Assembly (NCBI RefSeq): GCF_000247815.1
Contig: NC_021673.1
Location: 41,060,592-41,124,591, forward strand
Reading direction: 5' to 3'
Length of the DNA: 64,000 nt
Source: Ficedula albicollis
Taxonomy: Eukaryota; Chordata; Aves; Passeriformes; Muscicapidae
Part shown: in pieces, positions 1-16,499 of the stretch
Layout: each line of letters starts with the position of its first letter
How positions within the stretch are numbered: the stretch's first letter is position 1
Position numbers and translations under genes: made by a program
Notes under the pieces: generated by a model
What the model was told of the DNA's origin: nothing
What the model saw: only the letters and a program-made list of their open reading frames with translations
Database searches by the model: none

Positions 1-3000
1 TGGTACACCTTGCACAGACAGGGAGAACAAATCACTCTGGGGTAAAATATACCCTGCAGAGTTCACTCCAGCTCCAGGTTTGGATAAAAATTTACAGTTA
101 TGGTTTACCTGCATCCCCAGGAATTTGATGTCAGGGAAAATATCAAAACCTTCTTTAAAAAGAATTTTACATCCCAGTTGATGCTATTGAAGAAAACAAT
201 CTTCTGTGCTTGTGATAATGTGAATATTTAGATTATATTGGCAAACAGAAACCTAGATATTCATTCACAGGACAACCTAAAAAGAGCCCATGGCAGATTC
301 AGGTGAAGGGTAGTAAAAACTTATTAGTGTGTCTGCATATTTGTAAATACTCAGCCCTGTTCATGCTTCCAAATAAATGTTCTGTCTTCAGGATTAGAGT
401 ATTCAGAGTTTCCACTAATTCAGATACAAGTAATAAGCACAATATACCCCTAAATATCAACCTACCACTAACACAAGATAGATACCAGTCAGTGTTAAGT
501 AGTTTTAGAATCCCCACTTAATATATTCAGTTACGTTTATAATAATGAATAACAAATAGCAAAAAGGTGAAATTATTATGCCCTATAGCAGTACCTTGAA
601 GTACCCACTATTTGTAGCTCTAGAAACAAAGTAAGAGAAGTCTGTCACATGGAATTGCATTTATGTTTTGATTTGACTCCAGCACTGGGTGGACATGTAG
701 GCTATTTAGGAAAAAAATGTTTAGGATGGGAAAAATTAGAAGATTAAAATAATATCTAAAATCAACATCAAAGGGGGACATTCCTGGTAAATCGAAGTGT
801 AAGAGCATAAGCAAATCCCACTTGTGCTTTTAGAGTGCTTTTCATTTGGCACTGATGATTAACAGAAGCGGTTTGGAAAGAATAAATCTCAGCAACGTGG
901 GTTGAGATTTCCAGTGGGGAAATCTGCAACAAAATTATTGCAATGCAAGGCTGCAGAATTTAAGGGGTTCCTACAGGGAATCAAGATTAAACCACACCAA
1001 GAAAGTGTTAAGCACAATAGCCCAGAAAGAGCTCAGGAAATCCTTAAAGCTGGTGGCTGGAAGCTCTCAGGAGAGCTATCAATCAGTGATGTCTTCTACA
1101 CTGTGTTAGCTGCTCTAGGGACAATTTGCTGCTCCAGGCAGACTCTTGGCCTGATGCCACACAACCTCTATGTTCCTCTGCCCCACCTTGGCACCCAGGA
1201 GCTCCTGACCACACTGATCCTGATAGATGACCCAGCAAACCACATCAGGCCTCCAGCCGAGGTCTAAATGCTAACATTCAAAGCACAAAACTTCCAAGTA
1301 TTTTCCTGCTCTTAACACATTTCTCCTACCTCCTTTTCATTCTCTGCCCCACTTTTTCCAACCCTACATTACTGAAAAAATCCACAGCTCACCAGCCTGT
1401 CTTAGGTAAGGCTTCTTTATTCTGACTTATCCTAGCAGACTCAGATTAAAATGTCAGCTAAAAACCTATGACATCAGCAGCTGATATCCATTAAAATTTG
1501 CCAGGTCTCAGAACATCTCATAAATTCATATGCTGAATTTATTAACAAGATAATGAGAAAGCCACCTAGACTTACAAGTCATAGCCTCTCTCTTTCCTGT
1601 TCTTTCTTCTTTGTTTTTACACTTTTTTCTTCTGCCATTGTTGTGATGCAGAGCTGGACAACAAAAAGCACAGCAAGTGCTCAGCACACTTCACCTAATA
1701 ACAAGATACGTGATACTATCTTTGTGCCATATAAAAACCAACCAGAAACTTCAACCACAAAGCTGTCTTTGAAATAGAATTGAAGATTTTTTAAAATTTA
1801 AATCCTCTCTGTAGCTAATAAAAGGGAAGTAGGGGATATTGGTACAAACTTTCTTGATACTACAAGCATTTAGCTCCCTCCATATCTTCAGAAGATTCCA
1901 AGTGCTCGTTATTTACCACAGTATTTCATAGACCAATATCTCTGTTCCCAAAATGTCAGATAGTGGTTACTTCTGTTTGGTGATAGTGTCACATAAGCAT
2001 CATGAGTTCTCAGAGCCCTTTATTTCAATTAAAAAAAAAAACAACACAGCAGATGACATGGAATCAGATGAGAATTTTTAAAGTTCTCAACAAAGGCACA
2101 GACAAAACCTGTATCTGGTGATCCACCCCTAGATTCCCTAGAATTTTATCTCCCATCTTTCTCGTGCCCAGACACAGCCATCAATTTCTCCTATGTCCAC
2201 AAAGATCACTTTTTCTGAATGGAAAAGTACTTTGCTGCACTCAGTGCTAGCATTAAAGAACAGAAGACTTCCCTATCTAGGAACTACTGCAAACAATGCA
2301 TGCAAGGCTTGAAGAGCTGTTTGTGTATAGCCGGTTCTAACATTTGCTATTTACAAAGGCAACATAACTCTAGTAAATTAATTCTACCAAGATCCTCTGC
2401 ACTAACCACAGGAGCACTACAGGTGCATTTGTAAAGCCAAAGGGCATAGCACTAAAAAAGAATAATCCCTCATGACATACAAAAGCAGTGTCTGATTTGC
2501 TTCTGTTATCCAAAGACATTTGCTTGTAGCCGTGCTACCTAAATCTAAGGTGTTAATGTACTAGCCTGACTTCAGAAATCTCAGGAGTTGCTCACCCCAG
2601 GCAAAAGATATGCATCTTTTTGGGAGGCCTACTATGCAATGTAACACATGAAAGCTCTATTTCTAAGAGGAATAAGGCAGCTCCTTACATAACAGCTAAA
2701 GGAACAGACTTTTTTTTCCTCTCCTTTCTAGGCTAATTCTTCTCCTATTAGATTTGTAGAAAAAATAACCATGTTGTTCTTCCACCAGCCATCCCCCACA
2801 CCTAAAGAAAACCTGCCAGAATGAAAATAGCAAATCCCTTCAAACCTACAACTCTCAGACTCAATGCAGCACTGGACCATACCTCCCTGTTCAAATCCAT
2901 TTCAAAGAGCTACAATTCTGTGTTACTAACCTAGAGCCAAATTCAGCATGTTCTACTCATATCAACTTCAATAGTGATGCATGAATAAATAGCATGAGGT

Positions 3001-3187
3001 GAGACTACAACTCGTGAGTCCTACTTTTCAATGCAGACCATCACATCTAGGCTTTTGTGACCCTGTCTCTCAGCTAGCCTGAAGGCACTCTACCTTTGGA
3101 AAGTCTCTGATTCCAGCCAACAACTGCAGAAGTATTCCTACTTCTCTAGGAAAAGTTTTCCTACTTGTATCCTAGTTTCTCTGTCTT
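1..3187. other. Non-coding sequence, no gene recognised
   Basis: AT-rich, with frequent stops in all frames. The longest reading frame (902-1267 +, 121 codons) has no recognisable domain and no splice or codon support. I see no RNA gene or defined repeat. Confidence 0.6.
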
Positions 3188-3304
3188 CTAACCACACCCC
3201 TTTGCCTTTTCCAAGTTGTGTGTGACAGACTGCGCGCTAGATTACTCTAACCACACCCCTTTGCCTTTTCCAAGTTGCGTGTGACAGACTGCGCGCTAGA
3301 TTAC
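3188..3304. repeat. 59-bp tandem duplication
   Basis: Two nearly identical 59-bp units beginning CTAACCACACCCCTTTGCC, head to tail, with one visible T/C difference (GTTGTGTG against GTTGCGTG). Confidence 0.9.
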
Positions 3305-3388
3305 GTATGTACACCCTGTGCACATTTAGGAGCATGCTAGATGGTCCACAGCCATAAAAACATACCCTGTTTGCTGTGACAAGGCTTA

Positions 3389-3536
3389 CATTTGCAGTCA
3401 GAAATGCTGGAGAGTTGCAATCCAGAAAACAGGTCTGTAAACTTGCATGAGTTACTGCATAGCATTTGCAGTCAGAAATGCTGGAGAGTTGCAATCCAGA
3501 AAACAGGTCTGTAAACTTGCATGAGTTACTGCATAG
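3389..3536. repeat. 74-bp perfect tandem duplication
   Basis: Two 74-bp units beginning CATTTGCAGTCAGAAATGCT and ending GTTACTGCATAG, directly adjacent and identical. It lies only 85 bp from the preceding duplication. Confidence 0.92.
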
Positions 3537-4889
3537 AAGCTGGAAATGGAGACTATTATGTTTATGGAAGTTGGGCACATCCCTCAAGGCTGACACCTGG
3601 AACCTTCCTCCACTCTGGGGAGGCCTTCCTCCTAGGACTGGTCTGTTTTCACTGACACAGTAATTCTTACAGTTTAGGAACAGCTCCACAATTCAGGGGC
3701 TGCAAACAATGCATTACAGAACTTAAAACAAAGCAAGTCAGAACATCTTCAGCAGTGAGAAACAGCAAGCACAGCTGCAGCGGCTCCTGATGGGTCTGGA
3801 AGCGTCCAACTCACGTGCTGAAAGGAAGTCAGCTTCAGAGCAGGCATGCACAAATGGGATGTAATAGGCACCAAGACCCTGCACTAGCAAAGAGAACCCA
3901 TATGCAGCCCCTTCCCATTTCTTCCTGGTGTGACTGTGCTGGACTTCAGTTTGTGGAAAGAAGCAAGAAGCGACGATTCGGCATTTAAAAGCTACAACTC
4001 AAGGGCCTGTCCCTGGGAAGTGCTGACCACTGGGTTTTTGCTGCAGACAGTTCTTTTTTCCAATGTCCAGCACCCTACATCCTCTGCAGACTCACTCTTC
4101 CTTAGGGATTTATGCCTGACTTTTCATCAGGAGCTCAGGCAGGGAAGAGACCTGACTTACTCAGAAACAACTCCAAGAAAAGCATGAACCAACTTCAGAG
4201 TTCAGCAGCTGAACGATTTTGTGTGATCCACAGAAAAAAGCAACAGACTGTCAGGACTGTCTGACAACAAGAAACAAACAGGGAATTTCTCATTTGAAAT
4301 GGAAGTCATTAAAAGTGTCAGAGTATTACATGGAAAGCAGACCAATGAGCCAGCTCCTACTGATCCTTTCAGTGAAAGTGGTATTTTCAGTACAGGTAAT
4401 ACAATAAATACACTTATTTACCTGACAGATTGGCACCTCTCATTAGAATTTTGGCTCCTTTCAGTGATTTAAAGCATTGGCTCAGGATGAGATTTTCTTG
4501 ATACTTCATCATAATACAACTGATGGTGAGCCTGTAATAATTTCTGGCATTCTGTGAGCTTTCCATGCAGTTGCATAATAAAAACTGACGGTGTGTTTTG
4601 CTTATTAATAATAATAGTAGCATTCAAAATTCATACTGCATCAAACATACCTGTGACAGTGATAATTCTGTGGCTGAGGGTTAAACATGAGTTCCTAGCA
4701 GTTACCAACACTTCTCCTTTGAAACTGAAACACAGTGTTTATAGACATAATTCCATAAAATGGAAACTCTGGTTGTAGGACTCTTAATATCAGACTTTTA
4801 AAAATGAGATAATCACATGACATAAATCACTACATTTTCATGAAATAATTTTATGTGATGAAAACTTTTCAGCTAAGTCTTGAAAGGTA
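3537..4889. other. Non-coding sequence, no gene recognised
   Basis: Only short random reading frames; no domain, RNA gene or repeat could be recognised. Confidence 0.55.
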
Positions 4890-5350
4890 GACAAGAATCC
4901 TGGAGGGTAGTAGGAAAAAGCCTCTAAGATCATGAAATCCAAGCCATTAACCATGCACCACTGTCATGTCCACCACTAATTAATATCCCCAAGTGCCATG
5001 TCTACGCATTTGCTGAACACCTTCAGGGACAGTGATTCCACCACTTTCCCTGGGCAGCCTGTTCCAATGCCTGAGCACTCAGCAAAGGTATTTTTCATAA
5101 TATCCAATCTAAATTTCCTCTGGTGCAACTTGAAGCAGTTTCCTCTTGTCCCATTGCCCATTATGTGGGACAAGAGATTGACCCCACACCTGGCCACAAT
5201 CTCCTTTCAGGCAGTTGTAGAGAACAATAAGGTTTCCCTGAGCCTCCTTTTCTCAAGGCTGAACAGCCCCACCTTCTTCAGCTGCCCCTCATAAGAATGG
5301 TGCTCCAGGCCCTTCACCAGCTTTGTTGTCCTTTTTTGGACACACTCCAG
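4890..5350 (-). mobile_element. CR1 LINE 3' fragment, inverted
   Basis: Read on the minus strand, this resembles the 3' part of an avian CR1. It covers the diverged end of the reverse-transcriptase ORF (with degraded LHQRKFRLDI and a block corresponding to NRLPREVVESP) and then the 3' UTR. Plus-strand hallmarks are CCCTGGGCAGCCTGTTCCAA and GTTGTCCTTTTTTGGACACA. Several frame disruptions show it is an old, 5'-truncated copy. CR1 is the dominant LINE of birds and reptiles. Confidence 0.88.
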
Positions 5351-8300
5351 CTCCATTCTTTCAGCAGGCTTTGTTTGATACTTACCACATCTTCACCCTG
5401 GCTCTGCAACTGACTTTCCTCATCAGCTCACATTTTCTTTCTGTGCCTTGCTCTTCTCTGCTGAACACTGCGTGCCTGGCACACCCTTCAATGCTGATCC
5501 AGGCCTCCAAGTTTTCTCCTTCCCTTGTACATTCACCAGAGTCAAGCCTCCCTTTTTCTGCTACTGAACCACCCCATCAACTTCCAGCCTGCTGATCCAG
5601 GCTCTCTCCTTGTGCAGGCTGCTGCTGAGCAGAGGGAGCTGGGTCCCGGGTCCCCACACCAGTCAGCAGAAGCATCCTGACACTGGCACACCAATCCAGA
5701 GGGCATCCATGCAGGACCCTCCTGCCAGGCCCTGTGAGCACTCTTTCCTCTACCACTGCCTCCAGAAAGCAAGTTCCCCAGCTCAGGAACTCGAGGTGAT
5801 GCAGTGCCAAAGCTGGACACCTCAGGCAGCCTCCCTGGAGGCTCAGAGCAGTAACAAGCTCAAAGGCTGCTGGAGCATCCAGCTCCTCTCTGCAACCAAG
5901 CCAGTGCAGTGAGAAACTAAAACTTTAGTGCTCTCATTTACTTGATGAAAGAAACAAGAGCAAGGCGCTGCTGAAAGAAGGGTGGGCGTTGAGGGACAGG
6001 CAGAGTGAGAAAAAGGCAGCTCTGAAAAACAACACTCATCCCTGAGGATCTGAAATCCTAGGGACTGTGGCAAAAAAATCCCAGAAGAACCTAAAGAAAG
6101 TACCTGAAGTCTGAAAACTGAGGTAAAAAGGAGATTGCTGGTGGTATCCCACAGGGACTAGGAGATCACAGTGGGATAACTCACATGGCTGGATTGTTTC
6201 TAAGGATGAATACAAGCTCTTGAGAAAAAACACACTGGAAAGGTGAGGAACGTGGATGACTTAGAGCCATGCAAAGGGCTGGATGCAAGACACGCTGCTT
6301 TGCTTTGAACAAGTGACAAGTGAGTCCAGACATGGGTGAGGATCAGAGAACAGTCCGACACTGATAATTTTGTGCTGGGGGCCTACTACAGACCTGCTGA
6401 TCAAGAGGGGAAGGAGGAGAAGCCTTTGTTTGAAAGCTGAAAGAAGCTCCATGAGCTGCTACCCCAGAGCTCTGGTCCCCTCTAGTACTCAGGATGAGAA
6501 CCACCCTGATATCTGCAGATAGGGTAATGCACCTGGGCAGAGACAATCCACATCTCCAGTCTGTGTTGATGGTAATTTCTTTGTTCATATGACTGATGAG
6601 TCTTCTGGACTTCTTACAATGGGATGTAAAGGGCAGTTGTTAGATTGTGGTAAAAGCTCTGGGAAGTGAGAAAGACAAGTAATAGAGTTACAAACTGATT
6701 CTCCAGAGCAGAATTCAGCTTAGTTCAGAGCTGTTCTTGGTTAGGATCCTATGGAAGACTGCTGAGGAAGGGAAAGAAAAGCCCGTGAGAGCTGGACACA
6801 GACAAAGAACAACCACCTCAAAGCAGGACAGCCCATTCCAGCATGCAGGAAGTCCAACAGGCATTGTGGAAGGCCAGCAGGGATGAGCAGAGAGCACCTC
6901 ACTCCTGAGTTCAAACACTAGAGTGAAGTATGCGTGTCATTCCTGAACCAACAGCTCTGCAAGAGCACGTCAAGAACCAAAGGTCTTTACTGGTTTTTGG
7001 TTTTTTAAGACTGCAGAATTACAGCCCCACGTTCCTGAATGCATGCATCATCTTTCTGAAATGAGACGAAGATTTGTGTAAGCCACTTCAACTAGGTGTG
7101 CCTGGACAATGGCCACCACACAACTGTGCACTCATCTCTTCCTCTCCTCACTTACTGTTGGCTGGAATTTCCAAGTGTCCTGTCAGATGACAGCAAACAT
7201 GTCTTTGCCTGTGCAGCACAGTCTTAATCAGCCAGTCCCTAATTACAAGCTTCCAGTTTTTCAAATTAGCACAGCCTGCTACTCATACACTGGATTTTAG
7301 TTTTCTGCAACTGTAGCTTCCTCACAAAGGTAAAGGAAACATTTTCCACTTCCAGAGGCTGATGCAAAAGTTGTTAATGCAATGTGTATCTCCTTGCTCA
7401 CAAATTAGCCCCAGGAAACCTATCCCAACAGGGATGCCATTAATTGCAGTTAATTAATGCACCAGCCTGCACAAGAAAAGTCACACACTCCAGCAATATT
7501 TGCATTACTGTGTCCCCTATCAACTCTTCCTCTCTGATCCCCACATTTCCTACAGCCATGGCACACTGAGGGACTTTGCAATTTTTTCCCAGGGACTTCA
7601 GCTTTTCTGGACACTCAAAAGAAATGGAAAGGCATTAAACATTTATCCCAACGGCCTGGGAAAACACCATTTAATCTGGAGGAGAGAATTTTGTCTTTTT
7701 GAATGATAAATCTGCAATTTTGCAGTATCACGAATTTGACAAACATAAGGCTACGCCAAAACCAGATCCTGCCCTCTCCTCTGCAGTGCCTCTGCTCGTT
7801 TGGGCCTTAGTTGAGCCGACCCGACTTGAGAACCCAACAGAATGCAACTGTCCTTTTCTCCTGGATGTGTTTTCTGCCTAGTCTCTAAAATGAACCGACT
7901 CATAGAGAAACTGGATGAGCCCCACAGCTGGCGCAAGGTAAGAAGTGCAAGTCGAGAATACAAAGGAAAGGCTAGAGAGAGAGATATTCATATCTCTTTC
8001 TCACAGTAAATGGACCCATAAATGGAACCATCAATCCCCCTCCCACGGATTCACTCTTCCTCTTCAGTAAAGGAATGCCTTAAGAGAGCTTTTAGTTTTA
8101 ATGTCATTCTTGAGAGCTTTGGCCTATGAGCCTCTGCAGCTGTCATGATAGAGGACATTGGAAGACAAAAGAGTCTTAATCTACTTCTTGTCCATCAGGG
8201 CTTTTTCTAGGTGTGGTTATGGTCAATCTTTAAACTTTTCTATGGAGAGTTTTTCACTCCATATGTCAGTGATCTTTAAACAGGATAAGCCATTAGCACC

Positions 8301-8472
8301 TCTCAGCAGAACAATATGAAATATCAGCGTGGAGAACGAGGCAGATCAAGCGTGATGGATGTGAATAGGGTGGAGGAACACAGTTTGTTGTCTCCCGCTT
8401 CTTTTGCTCCTGATTCGGAGAACACCCCAACAAAAAGAAAATGGATGTGTGGTTTTGGTTTTGTTTTATTTT
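5351..8472. other. Non-coding sequence, no gene recognised
   Basis: Mixed composition. Reading frames of 60-100 codons overlap on both strands around 5.5-5.9 kb but lack any recognisable protein features. No RNA gene or repeat recognised. Confidence 0.5.
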
Positions 8473-9050
<578 letters not shown>

Positions 9051-9787
9051 AGGAGGAGAAAACATTAAAAGAGTATTGTGTCTCATTTTATATCCTTCGT
9101 GCTTCTCTACAGAGACTAAATAAAAGTCAGAGCAGAGGGAGACACCTTAACCATTTACCAAAACACTCCCAGTCCAGTCTAGCAGAAGTCAGTCATCACC
9201 CCAGAATTCAGAACAATCCTATCGATGGTGGTGGGATCAATTTTTTTTTAAGTCTGTGGTGAAATACTTCAGTATTTTTTGCTTGTTCATTTATTGTGTA
9301 GTCTACTAGAGCCAGAAACACCCCTTGTCGCAAGCCAACTGTGAAATGAAAAGCAGCCTGCCACAGAGCATCCTTCCTGCAGTTCCAGAAGACACTGCCC
9401 TGAAATTCCCAATATTTCTACCCATTTCCAGGGGAATGAACGGCATCTCCTCTAAGGTTTCTCACTCAGTGGGAATGTGAGAAACAAGAAACCCACATGT
9501 TAGCCACAGTTTTTGGGAGTAGAAGCTACATTCTGGCTATTACACATGTTCCATTATACCATGCAGTGATTAAGCTTTTTGTGGTACAGCAAAAACAGGG
9601 AGCTCACGTTTCCTGGTACCTAAAGGAATGGCTTTCTCTTCCCATGGTTGGAATAAGGAAATTGCTAGAAAGACCTGTCCACAGTCAAGGAACCACAAAG
9701 TGGTAGAACAAGGACAGCTGTTTTGGACTATGAGAGGTGCTCTAAACCCACGTTTCACCATGTACCCACAGATACCTAAATGCTGGG
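9051..9787. other. Non-coding sequence, no gene recognised
   Basis: No supported reading frame, RNA or repeat. Confidence 0.5.
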
Positions 9788-9989
9788 ACTGTACCATTGT
9801 GGCATCTCCACCCTATCCAGAAGTCATCTCACCTTTTTCCAGACAAGAGTGTTTATACTAACCTGCCTAGTTGCTTTTGAAGTTCAGCACTGTACCATTG
9901 TGGCATCTCCACCCTATCCAAAAGCCATCTCACCTTTTTTCAGACAAGAGTGTTTATACTAACCCGCCTAATTGCTTTTGAAGTTCAGT
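9788..9989. repeat. 101-bp tandem duplication with divergence
   Basis: Two 101-bp units starting ACTGTACCATTGTGGCATCT. Several substitutions separate them (for example CCAGAAGTC against CCAAAAGCC, and ACCTGCCTAGTT against ACCCGCCTAATT), so this duplication is genuine and somewhat old, not an assembly error. Confidence 0.92.
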
Positions 9990-11480
9990 ACCTAAAATGA
10001 CCAGGTCACCATCAAGACATTCACTGTCATGTGCTGTAATTGTGTGGTGAGGGGTGGTATGGAAGGGGAAAAAAAAAAAACAAACACAAATACTGCTGCT
10101 TAAACTGCTGAAAGCAGTCACCAGCACCCCGGCAGGAACATACAAGCTTTTCATTCTTACATTCTGCTCCATTTCTTCTTTCTGCTCAGTGCCAGCATGA
10201 GCATTTCTGCTGCTGCACAGCGAATTGAAGTAGAGAATTGATGTGGCTGAAAAATAACCCCTGGTTCTCTACCCTATCCCAGCAGCAGACATTTCCAGAG
10301 TTTTGTTATGCACATGTAATTTAAGCAGATGAAGTAAATACCTTGCATATTTGAATCAGACATGTACAATGCAGATTTATCTGCTATTCAGGATCATTAC
10401 TGGCACAAACACTAAGAACTTAATTTTTCCTCTGATTAAAAGTAAGAACACTCAAATGTCACAGATTTTGCCAATTTTTTTCTTCTGGATCAAAAATATT
10501 TCTCTTCCAAACAAGAATTTACCTGATAGTTCCTCTCACATAATGCTGCAAAGGAGGTGCAAAGGAGCTGCAGTACAAAGGCAGCAGTGCTGAATTCTGC
10601 CATCACTGAAAGAAGTAACAGAAAAGTTGGGTTAACCATAATCTTGCAATATACAACACAAAGTTAATGGCAAATAAGCTAATCAAGGTATCAGAGGACA
10701 CCAGGCTACACAGGCCAGGCTTTGTCTGTCCTATCTGCAGCAAGAGATAGGATAAAATTTACATGCTATTGTGAATAGCTCCTGAAAAGTCATCTTTGCA
10801 TTGAGATATCCTCTGCAGTGTCAATTTAACAGGTCTGATTGCTCAAATCATACCCTCATCTGGGCAGGAATATCATGTTATAATATTTCTACTTGGCATG
10901 GGAAGTGAGCAGAGGAAAGTAATAAAAATTCTGTTATTAAGAACTTATTACTAAAAACAAGCCCACTCTAATACACTACCAAACTATTTTGTCTCCTAAT
11001 AAAGGTTGTTTTCTTCCTTAAAGGAAGTTTGCAACTATGCCAAGCAATTTACAAAAACTACATTTATTTGTAGACAAATGGAATTATAACTACTCCATGA
11101 AGTTTAATGATCAGTGCCCTACCCACACCACAGAAACCTAACCCTGCTCCAAAAAAACACAGGGATCGTAACAGAACAGACCCCTTTGCCCTCCTAACTG
11201 TGTACTGCCATATAAAATCACTGTTCAGAGGAACCTTAATGTGAAGTTTCATTCTCAAACCTGCTAAAATGATACTGCTTGATGGGGTACATACTTTAGC
11301 AGTGCCTATTTCATCCACAAGAGTCCTTCTGTAAACTGGTGAAGCTGCAGAGCTCCTACTTCAGGAGAAGAGAATATGGACTTACATGGAGCTCCTCATA
11401 TAGATTTGTTAATGGATGTCCCACTCCACACATCCTTTCCTCATTTGCAGACATCACACCCCACAGAAAGAGAGATGGTC
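9990..11480. other. Non-coding sequence, no gene recognised
   Basis: AT-rich with scattered stops; nothing recognised. Confidence 0.5.
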
Positions 11481-13456
<1,976 letters not shown>

Positions 13457-13518
13457 ACAATAACAATAACAATAACAATAACAATAACAATAACAATAAC
13501 AATAACAATAACAATAAT
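13457..13518. repeat. (CAATAA)n microsatellite
   Basis: About ten copies of a six-base CAATAA unit with no interruption, lying directly at the boundary where AT-rich sequence changes to a GC-rich island. Confidence 0.95.
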
Positions 13519-14642
13519 AGTATTGTAATGAAAGTCACCATTTCATGGGGTGGACGGGCATGAGGGAAGTGCCGGCAGGCCCCGTCTCCTTTGCCTCATT
13601 CCCCTCGCCTCCACTTTCTACCCAGAGCCGAGACCCCACAGCCGTCCATCGCCGACTCGCCGATATTCCCATTGCGAAAGGGAATTTCTGAAGAGGAACG
13701 GGAGCCATCGGAGGCCTATTCCCACTTCGGCGGTCTCCGCCTCAGAGGCGACCCTGAGCGGGGGCTGTAAAAACAACTTTTCCCGGGAATGCCCCCTCCG
13801 TTAACGCCCGCTCCCTCAGAGAGGAGGAGGTGAGAACGAGCGGGCAGGTGGTTAAAAGGCGGCGTTGAGGAAGGTGGGAGCGGAAATTCAGAGCGAAAGT
13901 AAAACCCCATCCCGTTACTCGAAGAGGAAACATACCGAGAAATATCTGCCCCTTCCTCCCCGGAGCTGAGGTGGCCGCCGTGAGGAGGAAGGAGCCCTTT
14001 CTCCAGAGGGGATCGGGGCGGTGCCGTTGGAAGTTTCGGGGTCGTTTCGTTTTTCCCCCCGGGTGTGAAGCGGCGGCGATACGGTCCGGGGCGGGCAGCG
14101 AGGGATGAAGTTTCGTTGGGAAATAATTATCAGAGGGTTGTTCTCGAAGTGCCAGGTCTGCTATAAACGAAAACAACACCAAAAACCAGAGTCTTCGGCG
14201 AGGAATGGCCTCAATCCATCAGGAGAACCCGTCTCCGCTGCCTCTATTGCCCCGCCGGCAGCTTGTGCTGTTTAAAAATCAGGGCTACGCACCCAGAGCA
14301 TGGAGCCTCTCCCTCGGTTTGGGTGAGGGAACATCCCAGGGAAACAGCCCCAGGGTGCGTACCCCGGCTCCACGGGCCGGCGGGGGAAAGGAGCCGAGCC
14401 CCGAGCCGGGCAGAGCCTTTGCCCCGCCGCAGCAGCGGAGGTTCGGATTGTCCCTGCCCTAGAACGAAGTTTTCCCTCTTCATCGCGCAGGGCTCGCACT
14501 CCGCCTCCCGCCGCAGTGATGCGAACAACTCTTATTTATTTCTTTATTTCGCTCCACACCCTCCGTGCCCGTCCAGCTCACGTTTCAGACCCGCACGCGG
14601 TTTTCGTGCGAGAGCGTCGGAAGCGGCGCGGACGGGACGCGC

Positions 14643-14690
14643 TCCCTCCCTCCCTCCCTCCCCCCCCCCCCCCCCTCCCTCCCTCCCTCC
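14643..14690. repeat. (TCCC)n - C16 - (TCCC)n tract
   Basis: Several TCCC repeats, a run of 16 C (14660-14675), then several more TCCC repeats. The arrangement is symmetric and resembles the larger repeat-C-repeat structures elsewhere in the window. Confidence 0.85.
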
Positions 14691-14859
14691 CAGCGCTCGC
14701 TGCCGGGCCGAGCTGCTGCCTTTCCCGGCACACACCCGCCTCCCCGGGGGCTGCGGATGAAGGGGCACTCACTCACGGGCTGTCCCCCTCCCTCCAAAGC
14801 CGCCAGAAAAACCCCGGCGAGGCGAGGCGAGGCTCTCCGCCCGCAGCCCGCTGATTGTG

Positions 14860-15180
14860 GCAGTAAATCACATTACGAAGCAAAGTGCAGGGGTAGTTAA
14901 CTTTATCTTCTGTTAATGTAAACAAATAAAAAGCATTCAGATCCTTGATCTTTATTTAAATCTGGCGTTGTTTATCAGTGTCATCCTATGAAGATTAATT
15001 AGATACCTTTATTCACAATTTGGCGTCTGACACCCCATTTTAGGAATGCATTATAATCACAAGGTGTTAATTGGGGCCAGCCAGGCACTTACGTTTCTAT
15101 TAAACAGTGTGAGGACTTTTCACAAGTATTAAGTTCTCTTTTCGCCGTGCGGTGCAAAAATATACAGCTTTTAATAACAC
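14860..15180. promoter_or_regulatory. Candidate conserved non-coding element, AT-rich inside a GC island
   Basis: About 320 bp of AT-rich sequence flanked on both sides by very GC-rich DNA. It contains dense transcription-factor-like words: GTTAACTTTATC, TTGTTTATCA, GATTAATTAG and AAGGTGTTAATTG, the last close to a T-box half-site. This composition is typical of conserved regulatory elements beside developmental genes, but conservation is inferred, not measured. Confidence 0.4.
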
Positions 15181-15491
15181 AGCGCGGCGGAATCGTGCTG
15201 TGTAATCGCTGTTTGCGGGCGGCATGCCACCGCACCCCCACCTCGGGAGGGGGGACAGCCCTGCCCGGGGGCTTTTCCGGAGCGCGGTGGCCCCACTTGA
15301 AAACAAATCATAATAATAAAAAAAATAGGAATAATATGCTCAGCCCCTAGACTCCTAGGAATTACCGCAAGTCCCCATTCTGTCCCAGATGGAGTCCTGG
15401 AGCAGAGGAGGAGGTGACAGGACAGCTGCCACCGCGCAGAGCCGGAGCGTCGCCGCGAGAGGCGAAGCGCTGATCGAAATCTCCTCGGCCA

Positions 15492-15570
15492 CCCGCCGCG
15501 CCCCGCTCCGGAGGAGGGGGCCCCCCCCCCCCCCCCCCCCCCCCGCCGCGCCCCGCTCGGGAGGAGGGGG
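15492..15570. repeat. Duplicated 29-bp segment flanking a C24 run
   Basis: CCCGCCGCGCCCCGCTC followed by a GAGGAGGGGG stretch occurs at 15492-15520 and again at 15542-15570, with one visible C/G difference. The run of 24 C is at 15521-15544. Confidence 0.9.
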
Positions 15571-15722
15571 AGCCCCTGCCGCTGCCCCCCGACAGCACTA
15601 CCTCCACCGGGGACAGCCCCGGCCTGAGCCCCGGGTTTATTTTGTTTGCAGCCGGGAATCGTTAACAGCTTAATCCCATTACTGCCTGCATATCCTCAGG
15701 AAAGGGGTCCCGCTGCCGCAGG

Positions 15723-16222
<500 letters not shown>

Positions 16223-16499
16223 TGGAGGAGTGGCAGGGGACACGAGACCGTCGTGTTTTGGAGCGAGGGGGGGGACTCCCGGTATGTGCAGATGCATGTG
16301 AGAACCGTGGCAAAGCAAGAGCCAAGAGACTTAAAACAAACAAAAAAAATTAAAGGAAAAAAAACACACCCACAAAAGCATCAGCATTGCAAAAGATGGT
16401 TAGATTTAGGGATAACAGACAACTCGACCCCTAGGATTATGCTCCCTCCTCCCCTTTTAGGACACCCAGCAGAGGCAAAGATGAGGCAGAGCTATACCT

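Noticed and set aside
902..1267. 121-codon plus-strand reading frame
   Set aside because: No recognisable domain, no nearby splice or promoter context, and a length expected by chance in 64 kb.
13742..14900. Overlapping 100-165 codon reading frames on both strands in the 3' GC island
   Set aside because: GC-rich sequence has few stops. Frames overlap on both strands with Arg/Pro/Gly-rich, featureless products.
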